Source: an uncultured Litoreibacter sp. (lineage in GTDB: Bacteria > Pseudomonadota > Alphaproteobacteria > Rhodobacterales > Rhodobacteraceae). Taken from it: DNA of 64,000 nucleotides. The number at the start of each line of letters is the position of its first letter. Position 1 is the stretch's first letter. The notes beneath the pieces are model-generated. The model worked only from the letters and a program-made list of their open reading frames with translations, had not been told where the DNA came from and ran no database searches. The stretch is from positions 238,359 to 302,358 of the forward strand of contig CANLVO010000002.1 in NCBI GenBank assembly GCA_947494645.1, read 5' to 3'. The position numbers were made by a program, and so were the translations under genes. Shown piece after piece: positions 61,606-64,000 of this stretch.

Positions 61606-62214
61606 TTAGTTCAGGCCGCGGGCCTGTATCTCTTGCGGGATGTTGAACATCCGCGAGGGGATTGAGCTGGTTTTCTCAAGAGACTGCATGATTACCGTCG
61701 TCTGCTGTCCGGCGTCATTGGTGATGACCCATTGGCGCAGTTGCACCGGGTTGCCGGTGAACTTCAACTGGATGTTGCCATATTCCGGGTGCGCCGGGTC
61801 CTGGACCGTAACGACAGTCGCTTCGCCATCCACTGAGTGGCCGACGATCATGTTCGACCTGTTGAAGTCGATGTTGCGGCCAAGGATCAGGTTCAGCGGC
61901 GTGCGAGCCAGCGGGAACTGCTCTGGCGGGACATTGGATTTGGGGTCGAAAATCGCCACCTGACCACCGCCTGCGATCACCAGCGAATTGTCCGGCGCGG
62001 CATAGTCGAACCGCGCGCGTCCGGGGCGTTTGATGAAGATGTCGCCCGTGGTGATGGAGCCATCATCATTGATCTGAGTGAAACCACTTTTGGCGGACTG
62101 GATCGAGTTGATATAGCCTGCGAGCTCCCCCAAGGGGATTTTTTGAGCCATGGCAGGGCCTGTGAGCGTGCCAATTGCGGCCAGCGCCGCTCCGAGGAAA
62201 AATCTGCGTTTCAT
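61606..62214 (-). CDS. lolA: outer membrane lipoprotein carrier protein
   Basis: Signal peptide, GFTQINDDGSITTGDIFIKRPGRARFDYAAPDNSLVIAGGGQVAIFD. Confidence 0.9.
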   Translation of the reverse strand: MKRRFFLGAALAAIGTLTGPAMAQKIPLGELAGYINSIQSAKSGFTQINDDGSITTGDIFIKRPGRARFDYAAPDNSLVIAGGGQVAIFDPKSNVPPEQFPLARTPLNLILGRNIDFNRSNMIVGHSVDGEATVVTVQDPAHPEYGNIQLKFTGNPVQLRQWVITNDAGQQTTVIMQSLEKTSSIPSRMFNIPQEIQARGLN

Positions 62215-62285
62215 AGTCGGGTCCTTACCTGCGTTGCCCTTGATATAGGGATGCGTGGCAGGACCTGCCAGTGATAGGCAATAAC

Positions 62286-62314
62286 AACGCCGCGATAGGC
62301 GAAAACGCGGCGTT
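62286..62314 (-). terminator. hairpin downstream of ftsK, possible terminator
   Basis: AACGCCGCG...CGCGGCGTT 9-bp stem; weak T-tract on the minus strand. Confidence 0.5.
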
Positions 62315-62333
62315 GGCTGTTGGTCTTGCGTGG

Positions 62334-64000
62334 TTAGTTCTGTTCAGGCACCAGAATTTCGCGCTTGCCGACGTGGTTTGCAGGGGACACGAGGCCTTGC
62401 TCCTCCATCTGCTCGACCAGCCGCGCGGCTTTGTTGTAGCCGATTGCCAGCTTGCGCTGGATGTAGGAGGTGGAGCATTTGCGATCCTTGATGACGACCT
62501 GAACTGCGGTGTCATAAAGCGCGTCCTCGCCATCCGTATTACCGCCCAAGCCAAGCACCATGTCGATGTCGGAGCTTTTCTCGTCATCGGGGCCTTCGAC
62601 CACGCCGGACATGTATTCGGGCGGCCCAAAGGATTTCAGGTGGTTGACGATCTCCTCGACCTCTTCGTCGGACACGAATGGCCCATGGACGCGGGTGATC
62701 TTGGAGCCGCCAGCCATGTAGAGCATGTCGCCCATGCCCAATAGCTGCTCCGCCCCCATTTCGCCAAGGATCGTGCGGCTGTCGATTTTGGACGTGACCT
62801 GGAAGGAGATCCGGGTCGGGAAGTTGGCTTTAATCGTCCCGGTGATGACGTCCACCGACGGGCGCTGCGTGGCCATGATCAGGTGGATGCCGGAGGCCCG
62901 CGCCATTTGCGCCAGACGCTGGATGCAGGCCTCGATCTCTTTGCCAGCGACCATCATCAGGTCGGCCATCTCGTCTACGATGACGACGATATATGGCATG
63001 GCTTCGGGCTGGAATTCCTCTGTCTCGAACATGGGCTCGCCGGTTTCCTCGTCGAAGCCGGTTTGCACGGTACGGGAGAACATTTCGCCCTTGGCCAGCG
63101 CCTCTTTTACGCGGCCGTTGTAGCCGTCGATATTGCGCACGCCCATTTTGGACATCTTGCGGTACCGCTCTTCCATCTCACCCACGGTCCATTTCAGGGC
63201 GACGACGGCCTTTTTCGGGTCGGTCACAACGGGGGACAGAAGGTGCGGGATGCCGTCATAGACGCTGAGTTCCAGCATCTTCGGATCGATCATGATCAAG
63301 CGGCATTCCTCCGGCGTCAGCTTGTAGAGGAGCGACAGGATCATGGTGTTGATGGCCACGGATTTACCGGAACCGGTGGTCCCCGCGATCAGCAGGTGAG
63401 GCATCTTGGCGAGGTTGGCCACGATGCTTTCGCCGCCGATATCCTTGCCCAAAGCGAGCGGCAGTTTCTGCGCGCCATCGCCAAAGTCGCGGGAGGCGAG
63501 GATTTCGCGCAGGACGACCATTTCGCGCTTCTCGTTTGGCAGTTCGATGCCAATGACGGTGCGGCCCGGCACGGTGGAGACGCGCGCGGAGAGCGCGGAC
63601 ATTGAACGGGCGATGTCGTCGGACAACCCGATCACGCGGGAGGCTTTCAGGCCGGGCGCAGGCTCCAGTTCGTACATGGTGACAACCGGGCCGGGGCGGA
63701 CAGAGACGATTTCGCCTTTGACGCCGTAATCATCAAGAACCGCCTCCAGCATGCGGGCGTTTTCTTCGAGCGACTCGTCGCTGAGGATGTGGCGTTCGAC
63801 GGTTTCCGGGCTGGCCAAGAGGTTCAGCGGAGGCAGCTCGAAGTCTGCTTTATTGTCGTCGAACTTGAGCGTCGGTTGGGCCTCTGCCTTGGCGCGGGAA
63901 GACGGTTCGGGCGCTTTGCGCACGGGTTGTTGCACCACGGCTTTGGGCTGCGGGGTATAGACCTGCTGCGTCTCAGGCGGGGTCGGGATGGCGTCGATCA
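62334..64000 (-). CDS. ftsK: DNA translocase FtsK (partial, 5' end beyond window)
   Basis: [29 protein letters not shown] Walker [48 protein letters not shown], gamma domain; frame stays open from 63938 to 64000. Confidence 0.95.
   Translation of the reverse strand, partial: IDAIPTPPETQQVYTPQPKAVVQQPVRKAPEPSSRAKAEAQPTLKFDDNKADFELPPLNLLASPETVERHILSDESLEENARMLEAVLDDYGVKGEIVSVRPGPVVTMYELEPAPGLKASRVIGLSDDIARSMSALSARVSTVPGRTVIGIELPNEKREMVVLREILASRDFGDGAQKLPLALGKDIGGESIVANLAKMPHLLIAGTTGSGKSVAINTMILSLLYKLTPEECRLIMIDPKMLELSVYDGIPHLLSPVVTDPKKAVVALKWTVGEMEERYRKMSKMGVRNIDGYNGRVKEALAKGEMFSRTVQTGFDEETGEPMFETEEFQPEAMPYIVVIVDEMADLMMVAGKEIEACIQRLAQMARASGIHLIMATQRPSVDVITGTIKANFPTRISFQVTSKIDSRTILGEMGAEQLLGMGDMLYMAGGSKITRVHGPFVSDEEVEEIVNHLKSFGPPEYMSGVVEGPDDEKSSDIDMVLGLGGNTDGEDALYDTAVQVVIKDRKCSTSYIQRKLAIGYNKAARLVEQMEEQGLVSPANHVGKREILVPEQN

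Noticed and set aside
26332-62214. Possible phage, IS or integron elements
   Set aside because: No transposase, integrase, terminase, capsid or long terminal repeats recognised.
1-64000. CRISPR arrays and tRNA/rRNA genes
   Set aside because: No regularly spaced repeats found by eye and no convincing tRNA cloverleaf or rRNA-like segment in intergenic regions; a tRNAscan-SE/Infernal run would be needed to exclude them fully.

Overview
This 64 kb window looks like a chromosomal segment from a Rhodobacteraceae/Roseobacter-type alphaproteobacterium, judged from gene content and protein sequence character. It is densely coding. I see no rRNA, tRNA, CRISPR array, prophage or IS element that I can support. 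Core blocks: (i) 5' part of a formate dehydrogenase alpha subunit gene at the left edge, missed by the ORF track; (ii) an rpoE-chrR pair (ECF sigma factor and zinc/cupin anti-sigma factor, singlet-oxygen type) divergent from a five-gene operon (amine-oxidase-like FAD protein, DUF1365, MFS, DUF3833, SDR), with a sigma-E-like promoter (TGATCC-N18-TAACT) that forces re-annotation of the rpoE start; (iii) housekeeping genes rmuC-mutL-M16-M16-DUF3035-lspA-purH-heparinase-rsmB and dapB/rbfA-truB-rpsO-pnp. Between rpsO and pnp lies an 8 kb accessory block with a coupled enolase-superfamily/TPP-enzyme/Rieske-oxygenase operon divergent from a Gfo/Idh/MocA gene. Their shared promoter region has two GTTTTGTACAAAAC-type operators 41 bp apart. 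This is my best candidate for an undescribed catabolic system. The right half has two adjacent VPLPA-CTERM-tailed secreted proteins, a TetR gene with two CGTA-N8-TACG sites at its start, a methylated-amine/one-carbon cluster (two DAO-GcvT fusion paralogues, homocysteine S-methyltransferase, GFA protein, XRE-cupin regulator), a STAS/HATPase partner-switching pair, ggt, hspQ, lolA and the C-terminal part of ftsK running off the right edge. All calls come from reading the sequence and supplied translations; no database search was run.
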